Shown here: positions 1 to 5,990 of the stretch, piece after piece
Layout: every line of letters starts with the position of its first letter
How positions within the stretch are numbered: the first letter of the stretch is position 1
NCBI GenBank assembly: GCA_903833025.1
Contig: CAILDT010000710.1
Coordinates: forward strand, 1-9,240
Source of the DNA: an uncultured Bacteroidota bacterium
GTDB taxonomy: Bacteria; Bacteroidota; Bacteroidia; 2-12-FULL-35-15
Reading direction: 5' to 3'
DNA: 9,240 nucleotides
Made by a program: the position numbers and the translations under genes
Notes under the pieces: model-generated
The model's database searches: none
What the model saw: the letters and a program-made list of their open reading frames with translations, nothing else
Told to the model about the DNA's origin: nothing

Positions 1-612
1 ATTTGGGAAAATAGAAACCTGCTGATTAGTAATTTCATTTATACCAGTGGCAACTGCAGTTAAGCTAAATTTATCTAACCCTACAGTGCCCGTTCCGCCT
101 GTAACTCCCACATTAACTGTTAAATATTTTGCAGCTAACGGTGCTTGAAAAATATATGTTTCGGTAGCCCACGTATTTGATAAAGGCGCAGCAAATGTAT
201 GCACGGCAGTACCCATCAACGTGCTATCATTAGAAACACCAATATCAATAGGGGAGGAGTTAGGTCCGCAAAAGCGTTTATCAAAAGTCAATGTATATTG
301 CGCACCCATAGTAAGAGTGGTGCTTAATTTAAAACTGAATGCCATATAGGGCCAGCTGCCACCTGTGTTTGAACACGTTACAAACCAGTTGCCATCAGAG
401 GCAGTTCCGCAGGTGTTAGAAGTTATTAAATCCATTTGTCCACCATCCACTTCAAAACTATTTGCAACCGTAGTTGCCCAAGCAGACGTTAAACCCAATG
501 TATTGCCCGATGCAGTATTGGTTTCGAAACTGCCATTAAGTATAAGGTTTTGAGCTTTGGTCGTAAAATTAATTACAAGTGCTGAAAAAATAAGTATGTA
601 AAGTTTTTTCAT
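1..612 (-). CDS. Secreted T9SS-cargo protein, N-terminal 204 residues (3' end beyond window)
   Basis: Reading from the ATG at 612-610 leftward gives 204 uninterrupted codons to the window edge. Residues 1-20 form a Sec signal peptide (MKK, then a hydrophobic run, ending TTKA before QN, a typical Bacteroidota cleavage site). The mature part opens with NLILNGSFE, the usual first strand of beta-jelly-roll, carbohydrate-binding-like modules in secreted Bacteroidota proteins, and stays rich in Gly, Ser, Thr and aromatics. The last visible residues, ITNQQVSIFPN, match the start of a type IX secretion C-terminal sorting domain (consensus like V-x-I-Y/F-P-N-P), so the protein should end roughly 70 residues further on. 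It would cross the outer membrane by T9SS and be released or surface-anchored. It begins 32 nt after the der stop and I found no TAnnTTTG box in that gap, so it may be read through from der or from a promoter inside der. Function beyond secretion is unknown; no catalytic motif is visible. Confidence 0.8.
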   Translation of the reverse strand, partial: MKKLYILIFSALVINFTTKAQNLILNGSFETNTASGNTLGLTSAWATTVANSFEVDGGQMDLITSNTCGTASDGNWFVTCSNTGGSWPYMAFSFKLSTTLTMGAQYTLTFDKRFCGPNSSPIDIGVSNDSTLMGTAVHTFAAPLSNTWATETYIFQAPLAAKYLTVNVGVTGGTGTVGLDKFSLTAVATGINEITNQQVSIFPN

Positions 613-644
613 TTTGGTTGAGTTTAATTGTTTGTAAAATTAAT

Positions 645-1949
645 TTATTTTTTTCTCATAAAAACCTGTATCGGCACACCATTGAAATCAAAATTCTCAC
701 GCAACCTATTCTCAAGAAAACGAATATATGCTTCACTTACATATTGCGGCAGGTTGCAATAAAAAGCAAATGTAGGAGCGTGAGTTGGCAGTTGAGTAAT
801 AAATTTTACTTTCACGTGTTTCCCTTTCAATGCTTGTGGCGGTGAGTGTTCAATAATTGGTAACATCACATCGTTCAGCTCACGAGTTTTAATTGTTCTC
901 GTTCTGCTTACATTTACTTTTTCAGCAACTTCAATAGCTTTTAAAACCCGTTGTTTGGTAAGTGCAGAAGTAAAAACGATTGGCACATCTTTAAATGGGG
1001 CAAGTTTTTCACGAATCTTTTCTTCGTATTCTTTGGTTGAGTTGGTGTTCTTTTCCACCAAATCCCATTTATTAATAACTATAACAATCCCTTTCCTGTT
1101 TTTTTCTGCGAGATGGAATATATTTAAGTCTTGCGCTTCCAAGCCCAATGTAGCATCTATCAATAGCAAACAAACATCACAATCTTCAATGGCACGGATG
1201 GAACGCATCACCGAATAAAATTCCAAATCTTCTTCTACCTTTGATTTCTTGCGGATACCTGCAGTATCAATTAAAAGAAAATCGTGATTAAAGGCAGTGT
1301 ACCTTGTATTGATGGAATCGCGGGTGGTGCCAGCAATAGGCGTTACAATGTTTCTTTCTTTACCAAGCAACGCATTTATAAAAGAAGATTTGCCAACATT
1401 TGGTCTTCCAACAATTGCAAACTTCGGGATTTCTAAATCTTCAAGCACCGCTTCCTTGTCCAACGCTTTCACTACGTCATCAAGCAAATCGCCTGTGCCA
1501 CTGCCGCTTATAGCGGAAATATTATAGGGTTCGCCCAAACCAAGTGCATAAAACTCCCCTGACAAACCTTGTCGGACGTGGTTATCCACTTTATTGGAAA
1601 TTACAAATACTTTTTTCTTTCCTCTGCGAAGCATATCTGCCACCACTTTATCGTCTTCGGTAATTCCTTCTGCCACATCAAGTACAAATAAAATTACATT
1701 CGCTTCTTCAATTGCAAGTTTCACTTGTTTGCGTATCTCTCCTTCAAACACATCATCCGAGCCTTTAACGTAACCACCTGTATCTATCACCGAAAATTCC
1801 AATCCGTTCCATTCCGATTTCCCGTAATGCCTGTCGCGAGTTACACCCGATTCAGCATCCACTATTGCTTTTCTGCTATCTGTTAATCTATTGAAAAGAG
1901 TTGATTTTCCCACATTAGGTCGCCCCACTATCGCTACTATATTTGCCAT
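645..1949 (-). CDS. der: Ribosome biogenesis GTPase Der (EngA)
   Basis: 434 residues, the normal length for Der, an essential GTPase with two tandem G domains that acts in 50S ribosomal subunit assembly. G domain 1 shows GRPNVGKS (9-16), DTGG (56-59) and NKVD (119-122). G domain 2 shows GRPNVGKS (181-188), GTTRD (207-211), DTAG (228-231) and NKWD (293-296). The C-terminal 85 or so residues are the KH-like domain, including LKGKHVKVKFITQ and a closing NRLRENFDFNGVPIQVF that is characteristic of the family. The ATG at 1949 puts the first P-loop nine residues from the N terminus, as in homologues. It lies 30 nt downstream of the KdsC-like gene in the same orientation with only an AT-rich spacer between, so it is probably the last gene of the transcript starting near 4505. 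No truncation or missing motif is seen. Confidence 0.97.
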   Translation of the reverse strand: MANIVAIVGRPNVGKSTLFNRLTDSRKAIVDAESGVTRDRHYGKSEWNGLEFSVIDTGGYVKGSDDVFEGEIRKQVKLAIEEANVILFVLDVAEGITEDDKVVADMLRRGKKKVFVISNKVDNHVRQGLSGEFYALGLGEPYNISAISGSGTGDLLDDVVKALDKEAVLEDLEIPKFAIVGRPNVGKSSFINALLGKERNIVTPIAGTTRDSINTRYTAFNHDFLLIDTAGIRKKSKVEEDLEFYSVMRSIRAIEDCDVCLLLIDATLGLEAQDLNIFHLAEKNRKGIVIVINKWDLVEKNTNSTKEYEEKIREKLAPFKDVPIVFTSALTKQRVLKAIEVAEKVNVSRTRTIKTRELNDVMLPIIEHSPPQALKGKHVKVKFITQLPTHAPTFAFYCNLPQYVSEAYIRFLENRLRENFDFNGVPIQVFMRKK

Positions 1950-1979
1950 TTGATTTAATTAATTTAATTTATTTTATTT

Positions 1980-2450
1980 TTATAAAACATACCCATCAAT
2001 AAACTCTCTCACGCAGCCTTCGCCGCCTTTATTATCCAGCATATATTTAGCTATTTCTTTCACTTGTTCCACTGCATCATCCGGACAAGCAGAAAAATGT
2101 ACAACTTTCATAATTTCTAAATCATTTACATCATCACCCACATACGCAATGTTTTCATAAGACAAATTAAGTTCCTTCATCCATTGATTTAAAATAACAA
2201 GTTTATTTTCGGAACCAACATAGACATATTCTACTCCAAGCAATTTTGCTCTGTTATTGATAAGCACATCATTTTTACCATTGCTTAAAAACCCCACCTT
2301 AATGCCTTTTTCAATTGCTAATTTAATTCCCATTCCATCTTTAGTATTGAATTTTTTAAACTCATCACCAGAATTGGAATAATACATTCCTCCATCAGTA
2401 AGCACTCCGTCCACATCAAGCACCAGTAATTTTATTTTAGATTTATCCAT
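1980..2450 (-). CDS. kdsC: KdsC-like HAD phosphatase (3-deoxy-ulosonate phosphate phosphatase family)
   Basis: 156 residues, a cap-less type C0 HAD phosphatase of KdsC length. The family removes the phosphate from Kdo-8-phosphate in the cytoplasm; relatives act on KDN-9-P or sialic acid-9-P. Motif I is DVDGVLTDG (12-20), with D12 as nucleophile and D14 as acid/base. N35 to D38 (NTKD) matches the KdsC segment N-x-x-D. A lysine sits at the motif III position (K83), and motif IV is GDDVNDLEIM (105-114). The tail GGEGCVREFID matches the KdsC C-terminal signature G-G-x-G-x-V-R-E, the segment that reaches the neighbouring subunit's active site. Odd point: the motif II region reads FLSNGKND (54-61) where E. 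coli KdsC has ITGR, so the arginine is a lysine. It starts 13 nt after the aldolase gene ends, with no clear Shine-Dalgarno. The family is certain; the exact sugar is not. Confidence 0.85.
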   Translation of the reverse strand: MDKSKIKLLVLDVDGVLTDGGMYYSNSGDEFKKFNTKDGMGIKLAIEKGIKVGFLSNGKNDVLINNRAKLLGVEYVYVGSENKLVILNQWMKELNLSYENIAYVGDDVNDLEIMKVVHFSACPDDAVEQVKEIAKYMLDNKGGEGCVREFIDGYVL

Positions 2451-2463
2451 TTGTTTTTATTTT

Positions 2464-3465
2464 TTAAATCATTGTTCTTCCAACAGCATTTGCTACAGCA
2501 CCTAATTCAGCATATAATTCTCTGAATTGTTTAAAATTTAATTGTTGTGCCGCATCCGATTTTGCAACCGAAGGATTAGGATGTGTTTCAATAAGCAACC
2601 CATCAACACCCATTGCAACACACGCTTTAGATAAATCAGCAACACCATAAGCATAACCAATAGCGTGACTTGGGTCGAGGATAATAGGTAAGTTGGTATA
2701 TTGTTTTAAATATGCAACGCCACATAAGTCAAGTGTAAAGCGGGTTTTGGTTTCAAATGTGCGGATACCTCTTTCACATAAAATAACTTTATCATTTCCG
2801 CCTGATAAAATAAATTCGGCTGCTTGTACAAATTCTTGCAATGTTGCGCCAAATCCTCTTTTCAGCAATACTGGTTTTCCTGATTTGCCACAAGCTTTCA
2901 ATATACCGTGGTCGTACATTGCTTTTGCGCCTATCTGCAAAATGTCAGCGTATTCTATTATTTCATTCACGTGTGTTGAATCACGTATTTCGGTAATGAT
3001 TTTTAATCCGTGTTTGGTGCGCATTTTATCAAGCAACTTTAATCCTGCTAATCCCATACCTTGAAAAGCATAAGGTGTAGTGCGCGGTTTGTAAGCACCT
3101 GCGCGTAATATTTTTACACCAAGCTCTACACATAGCTCTGAGCATTGTTCTATTTGCTCTTCCGATTCTACCGAACAAGGTCCGGTAATCATTACTGTAT
3201 TTTTGTTAGTACCTCCAATAGCTATGTTATCAGCTATTTTAATTTCTCTAACTCCTGCAATATATTTTTTACTTGCCAGTTGAATATCGTCTTCAAACGG
3301 AAAACGTTCTGCAATAAACTGGTTATATTTTTCTTCAATTGGCTTGCCTTTGCTTGATGTTATTAGCGCGAAAAATCCTTCACGTTTTAATACAATACTT
3401 TCCAATTCAACTCCAAGTTGTTCTGCTTGTTCCTTTGCTACTTCTGGTTTCAGATGTATAATCAT
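2464..3465 (-). CDS. aroF: 3-deoxy-7-phosphoheptulonate (DAHP) synthase family aldolase, type I-beta
   Basis: 333 residues. Family members condense PEP with erythrose-4-phosphate (DAHP synthase, entry to the shikimate pathway); the related KdsA uses arabinose-5-phosphate. Residues 1 to about 70 correspond in place and size to the small ferredoxin-like regulatory domain of Thermotoga-type enzymes, but are divergent. The TIM barrel follows with GPCSVES (95-101), RAGAYKPRTTPYAFQGMG (121-138), LLKRGFGATLQEF (200-212), CERGIRTFE (230-238), DPSHAIG (264-270) and ETHPNP (294-299). Expected metal ligands are all present: C97, H267, E294 and D305. KPRTTPY is the DAHP-synthase form, not the KdsA form (KANRSS). 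Odd point: the usual QIGARNMQN loop reads QIGAKAMYD (177-185). It is separated by 1 nt from the upstream RPE-CBS gene and precedes the KdsC-like phosphatase, a context unlike an aro operon. It could be the ordinary shikimate enzyme or a paralogue making another 3-deoxy-ulosonate. Confidence 0.88.
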   Translation of the reverse strand: MIIHLKPEVAKEQAEQLGVELESIVLKREGFFALITSSKGKPIEEKYNQFIAERFPFEDDIQLASKKYIAGVREIKIADNIAIGGTNKNTVMITGPCSVESEEQIEQCSELCVELGVKILRAGAYKPRTTPYAFQGMGLAGLKLLDKMRTKHGLKIITEIRDSTHVNEIIEYADILQIGAKAMYDHGILKACGKSGKPVLLKRGFGATLQEFVQAAEFILSGGNDKVILCERGIRTFETKTRFTLDLCGVAYLKQYTNLPIILDPSHAIGYAYGVADLSKACVAMGVDGLLIETHPNPSVAKSDAAQQLNFKQFRELYAELGAVANAVGRTMI

Positions 3466-3466
3466 A

Positions 3467-4471
3467 TTATTCTCCTTTTATTAAATTATTAAATGTAATA
3501 GCTCCTGCCAATTTATTATCCGCATCTACAATCGGCAAATAGGTGAGCGGTATTTTTGAATTTTTTACAAACGTAAGCATCTCCGAAATAGTAAATGTGT
3601 TATAAATTTTTATCGGATTTTTATTTATTACATCGGTAATTGATAACTCATTCAGCGAATTAATTTTTCGTATCAATCCCTTCCTTACGTCTGCATTGCT
3701 TATCAATCCTGTTAATTTACCATCGTTATCCATCATCATTGTAAATCCTAAATAATATTTTTCTATACTTTGCAACGCATCAATCAGCAATGAATCTTTA
3801 GAAGAAACAATTGGTAATTCTTCTTTTGTCATCATAAAATCACTCACTAAAATATGCGATTGAATGTTATCATTTCTCAAATTATGTAATGCGTGCCCAA
3901 TAACATTTGAGTTGACAAGATAAGAACCCGACACCACCGAATACACACCCATATTGCGCAACACAAACGATACTTCATCATTTACTCCTCCGTCAACGTG
4001 AATTTTTTTATCAGGAAAAGCAGTTTTAAAATCTCTAATCTTTTTAAAATTTTCTTTGTTAAATAAGCCACCACTTTTGCCTGGAGTGGTGGTCATAAAC
4101 AAAACAAAATCCATCACATCTTTATATTGATTCAAAACGCTTATGGGTGTTTCAGTAACAATTGCAATTCCTATTTTCGATTTTAATTGTTTTGGGAGTA
4201 GGAGGGGAGCTGTTAAATTTTCGTGCTGAAAGGTTACAAAGTCAACGTTATGTTTCAAAAGAAACGGATAATATTTTTCTGCGTCAGATGATATAATATG
4301 TAAATCAATTGGGGTCGTACTTATTTTTTTAATAATTTCAATATCATCAAAAACAGATACATCATCATTACAATCAATGTGTAAAAAATCAACTTTTAAA
4401 TCATCGAGTTCTTTTACAAGTGCCTCAACGCCCTTTGTTTTATTGGAATATATGGATGCGGATATTTTCAT
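3467..4471 (-). CDS. Ribulose-phosphate 3-epimerase-like barrel fused to a KdsD-type CBS pair
   Basis: 334 residues in two parts. Residues 1 to about 200 align by motif with ribulose-5-phosphate 3-epimerase: SASI (4-7, usually PSIL), FLHIDCNDD (29-37, usually H-x-D-x-M-D-G), PIDLHI (54-59), FVLFMTTTPGKSGG (122-135, usually MTVNPGFGGQ), HVDGGVN (158-164) and VVSGSYLV (179-186, phosphate loop). The expected catalytic and metal residues are present (S6, H31, D33, H58, D160), so an active sugar-phosphate epimerase or isomerase is likely, but loops that hold the substrate differ. Residues from about 206 to 334 are two CBS domains (about 213-270 and 279-334). They resemble the C-terminal half of KdsD/KpsF arabinose-5-phosphate isomerase: a motif like LPIV, then LGFTMMM, ADVRKGL, ITDVINKNP and a closing NNLIKGE. 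CBS pairs usually bind nucleotides or regulate. It is the first gene of the cassette, with its own promoter; ordinary RPE lacks CBS domains. The substrate is unknown. Confidence 0.8.
   Translation of the reverse strand: MKISASIYSNKTKGVEALVKELDDLKVDFLHIDCNDDVSVFDDIEIIKKISTTPIDLHIISSDAEKYYPFLLKHNVDFVTFQHENLTAPLLLPKQLKSKIGIAIVTETPISVLNQYKDVMDFVLFMTTTPGKSGGLFNKENFKKIRDFKTAFPDKKIHVDGGVNDEVSFVLRNMGVYSVVSGSYLVNSNVIGHALHNLRNDNIQSHILVSDFMMTKEELPIVSSKDSLLIDALQSIEKYYLGFTMMMDNDGKLTGLISNADVRKGLIRKINSLNELSITDVINKNPIKIYNTFTISEMLTFVKNSKIPLTYLPIVDADNKLAGAITFNNLIKGE
3471..3477 (-). promoter_or_regulatory. Shine-Dalgarno for the DAHP-synthase-family gene
   Basis: On the minus strand AAGGAGA lies 5 nt before the ATG at 3465, within the last codons of the upstream RPE-CBS gene. 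It is the one clear Shine-Dalgarno in front of a gene here; the other starts have AT-rich leaders. It fixes the start codon and suggests the two genes are translated as a coupled pair in fixed ratio. Confidence 0.7.
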
Positions 4472-4509
4472 TTAATAATTATTTATCTTGCCTTATCTTA
4501 TTTGGAGCG

Positions 4510-4543
4510 CAAAGGTAGTACTATTTTAATTGCCATACCCAAA
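4510..4543 (-). promoter_or_regulatory. Bacteroidota-type promoter for the RPE-CBS/aldolase/phosphatase/der run
   Basis: On the minus strand TACCTTTG (4517-4510) matches the -7 element TAnnTTTG. TTTG (4543-4540) lies 22 bp upstream as a -33 element. Transcription would start near 4505, giving a leader of about 33 nt before the ATG at 4471. The promoter overlaps the last codons and stop of era (4526-4528), so the cassette can be expressed apart from era. Confidence 0.6.
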
Positions 4544-5407
4544 GCGTTTCAACTGATTCCCGTCGTCGCGCCAATCTTTATTCACTTTCACAAACAGTTC
4601 GAGAAACACCTGCTTCTGCAAAAATATTTCCATATCTTTTCTCGCTTCCGTTCCCACTTTTTTTAATGCCGCTCCTTGATGCCCGATAATAATACCCTTT
4701 TGCGAATCACGAGCGACAATAATTTCGGCACGAATTTTAATTATTTTTTCTTCTTCCTTAAAACTTTCAATTACTACTTCTACGGAATAAGGAATTTCTT
4801 TTTTATAATTCGTCAAAATTTTCTCCCGAATAATTTCTGAAATAAAAAACTTTTCGGGTTTATCAGTCAATTGGTCTTTATCATAAAAGCCGGGACCTTC
4901 GGGCAATAATGCAATAATTCTATCGAAAATATAATTGACATTAAATTTTTCTAATGCCGAAACCGGAATAACTTCCGCATTGGGCACTTCGGTTTTCCAA
5001 TAATTAACTACGGTTTCTAACTTTTGTTGACCAGCCAAATCAATTTTATTGATTAGTAAAAGCACAGGCACTTTGGCGTTTTTTATTTTATGTAAAATTT
5101 TTTCATCTATCTTAATATCTTCATAAATATCGGTTACAAAAAGCATAATATCGGCATCGGTAATGGCGGTGTGCACAAATTCCATCATCGATTCTTGCAA
5201 TTTATAATTTGGCTGGAGCACGCCTGGAGTGTCGGAATATACAATCTGAAAATCTTCGCCGTTCACAATTCCCATAATCCGGTGCCTCGTAGTTTGCGCT
5301 TTACTGGTAATAATGCTAAGGCGTTCGCCCACCAAAACATTCATCAATGTTGATTTTCCAACATTAGGGCTACCAATAATATTTACAAAACCTGCTTTAT
5401 GTGTCAT
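4526..5407 (-). CDS. era: GTPase Era
   Basis: 293 residues, normal for Era, which binds the 3' end of 16S rRNA and helps mature the 30S subunit. The G domain has GSPNVGKS (12-19), TTR in the switch I region (39-41), DTPG (59-62), NKID (120-123) and SAL (150-152). The C-terminal part is a type II KH domain with the RNA-binding loop GIIIGHQG (238-245), followed by the conserved tail VKVNKDWR near residue 273. The ATG at 5407 places the P-loop twelve residues in, as in other Era proteins. It is preceded by a 583-bp non-coding gap containing tandem repeats and followed, 54 nt after its stop, by the RPE-CBS gene rather than directly by der. All motifs are intact. Confidence 0.97.
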   Translation of the reverse strand: MTHKAGFVNIIGSPNVGKSTLMNVLVGERLSIITSKAQTTRHRIMGIVNGEDFQIVYSDTPGVLQPNYKLQESMMEFVHTAITDADIMLFVTDIYEDIKIDEKILHKIKNAKVPVLLLINKIDLAGQQKLETVVNYWKTEVPNAEVIPVSALEKFNVNYIFDRIIALLPEGPGFYDKDQLTDKPEKFFISEIIREKILTNYKKEIPYSVEVVIESFKEEEKIIKIRAEIIVARDSQKGIIIGHQGAALKKVGTEARKDMEIFLQKQVFLELFVKVNKDWRDDGNQLKRFGYGN

Positions 5408-5433
5408 TTATTTTTATTGATTTATTTAGGGTA

Positions 5434-5468
5434 CAAAGGTGGCAAATAAAACCTTGTACTTACTCAAA
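5434..5468 (-). promoter_or_regulatory. Probable era promoter
   Basis: On the minus strand CACCTTTG (5441-5434) differs from the Bacteroidota -7 element TAnnTTTG in one base. TTTG (5468-5465) lies 23 bp upstream as a possible -33 element. The start would be near 5429, giving a leader of about 22 nt for era. The match is imperfect, so confidence is moderate. It lies just downstream, on the era strand, of the 42-bp repeat array. Confidence 0.4.
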
Positions 5469-5493
5469 ACATTGATAAATATTGGAGCAAAAC

Positions 5494-5687
5494 TTCTTTT
5501 TTGCCATAAGGTGAATGAGGGAAGGTAGAAAGTAGTTACTTTTGGCAATAAGGGGAATACGGAAAGGTAGAAAGTAGTTACTTTTGCCATATCCGTAAAT
5601 ACGGAACATCGAAAAGGAGTTACTTTGGGCATATCCGTAAATACGAAACAAGGAAAAGGAGTTACTTTTGGCAATAAGGGGAATACA
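5494..5687. repeat. 42-bp tandem repeat, four full copies plus a partial one
   Basis: Units start at 5494, 5536, 5578, 5620 and 5662, exactly 42 bp apart; the last is cut off after about 26 bp. On the plus strand each internal unit begins TTACTTT(T/G)GGC or a close variant. The middle takes one of two forms: CAATAAGGGGAATAC (second and fifth units) or CATATCCGTAAATACG (third and fourth). The end also takes two forms: GGTAGAAAGTAG (first and second) or AAAAGGAG (third and fourth). Because 42 is a multiple of three, frames stay open on the minus strand and spell a 14-residue repeat (PKVTPF-like), but there is no ATG start and no known domain, so I treat it as non-coding. The array lies upstream of era, outside the proposed promoter. 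Confidence 0.9.
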
Positions 5688-5990
5688 TTATAGCAATAAA
5701 CACTTTTTTAATCATCCACGTAGGTTTTAAAATGGCAAATTACCTCCTTTTTAACCCTTTTTGGAAGGTCAGTTTTCTAAAAATGCTTTTTTAGACGATT
5801 TTAGGGTGTTTCCCGAAAACGTGTATGCCTTAAAAAGCGTTTTAAGATGCTTTAAATGTACTTTACCCCCAAAGTGGCACTTTTGTATTCCTTTTTTTGA
5901 AAAAAGTTTTGAATTTGTGAAAATGTTAAAGGCGAAATAAATAGAAAGGAAGATTAAAATACTTTCGGAATAAAAATAATTACTCCCACT
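5688..5990. other. Non-coding stretch between the tandem repeat and the LtaS-like gene
   Basis: I see no credible reading frame, RNA gene or mobile-element end in these 303 bp. The stretch holds four short perfect palindromes: CTAAAAA/TTTTTAG with a 4-nt loop (5777-5794), CTTAAAA/TTTTAAG with a 4-nt loop (5829-5846), AAAGTG-G-CACTTT (5871-5883) and CTTTTTT-TG-AAAAAAG (5891-5906). Any terminator of the LtaS-like gene, which ends at 5991 and is read leftward, should lie here, but no hairpin followed by a clean T tract on the minus strand stands out. The segment is also the far upstream region of era. Confidence 0.6.

Noticed and set aside
1950..1979. AT-rich spacer between the phosphatase gene and der as a promoter
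   Set aside because: It has no TAnnTTTG match in the right orientation; the spacing suits read-through from the upstream genes.
365..3357. Several plus-strand open frames of 62-123 codons across the secreted-protein, der, phosphatase and aldolase genes
   Set aside because: They lie antisense to well-supported genes with complete family motifs and show no domains of their own.
5593..5604. CCGTAAATACGG palindrome inside the third repeat unit as a possible operator
   Set aside because: The 2-nt centre and its loss in the neighbouring units (the fourth reads CCGTAAATACGA) suggest it is repeat variation rather than a conserved site.
5426..5674. Minus-strand reading frame of 82 residues with a 14-residue repeat, and an overlapping 63-residue frame
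   Set aside because: Both are open only because the DNA repeats every 42 bp, they need a TTG start with no Shine-Dalgarno, and they resemble no known protein; the longer one runs through the proposed era promoter.
5494..5687. CRISPR array
   Set aside because: Units are contiguous 42-bp tandem copies with no unique spacers, and no cas genes are nearby.
5741..5750. Perfect Shine-Dalgarno-like AAAGGAGGTA on the minus strand
   Set aside because: No usable reading frame follows; the only nearby TTG gives three codons before a stop.
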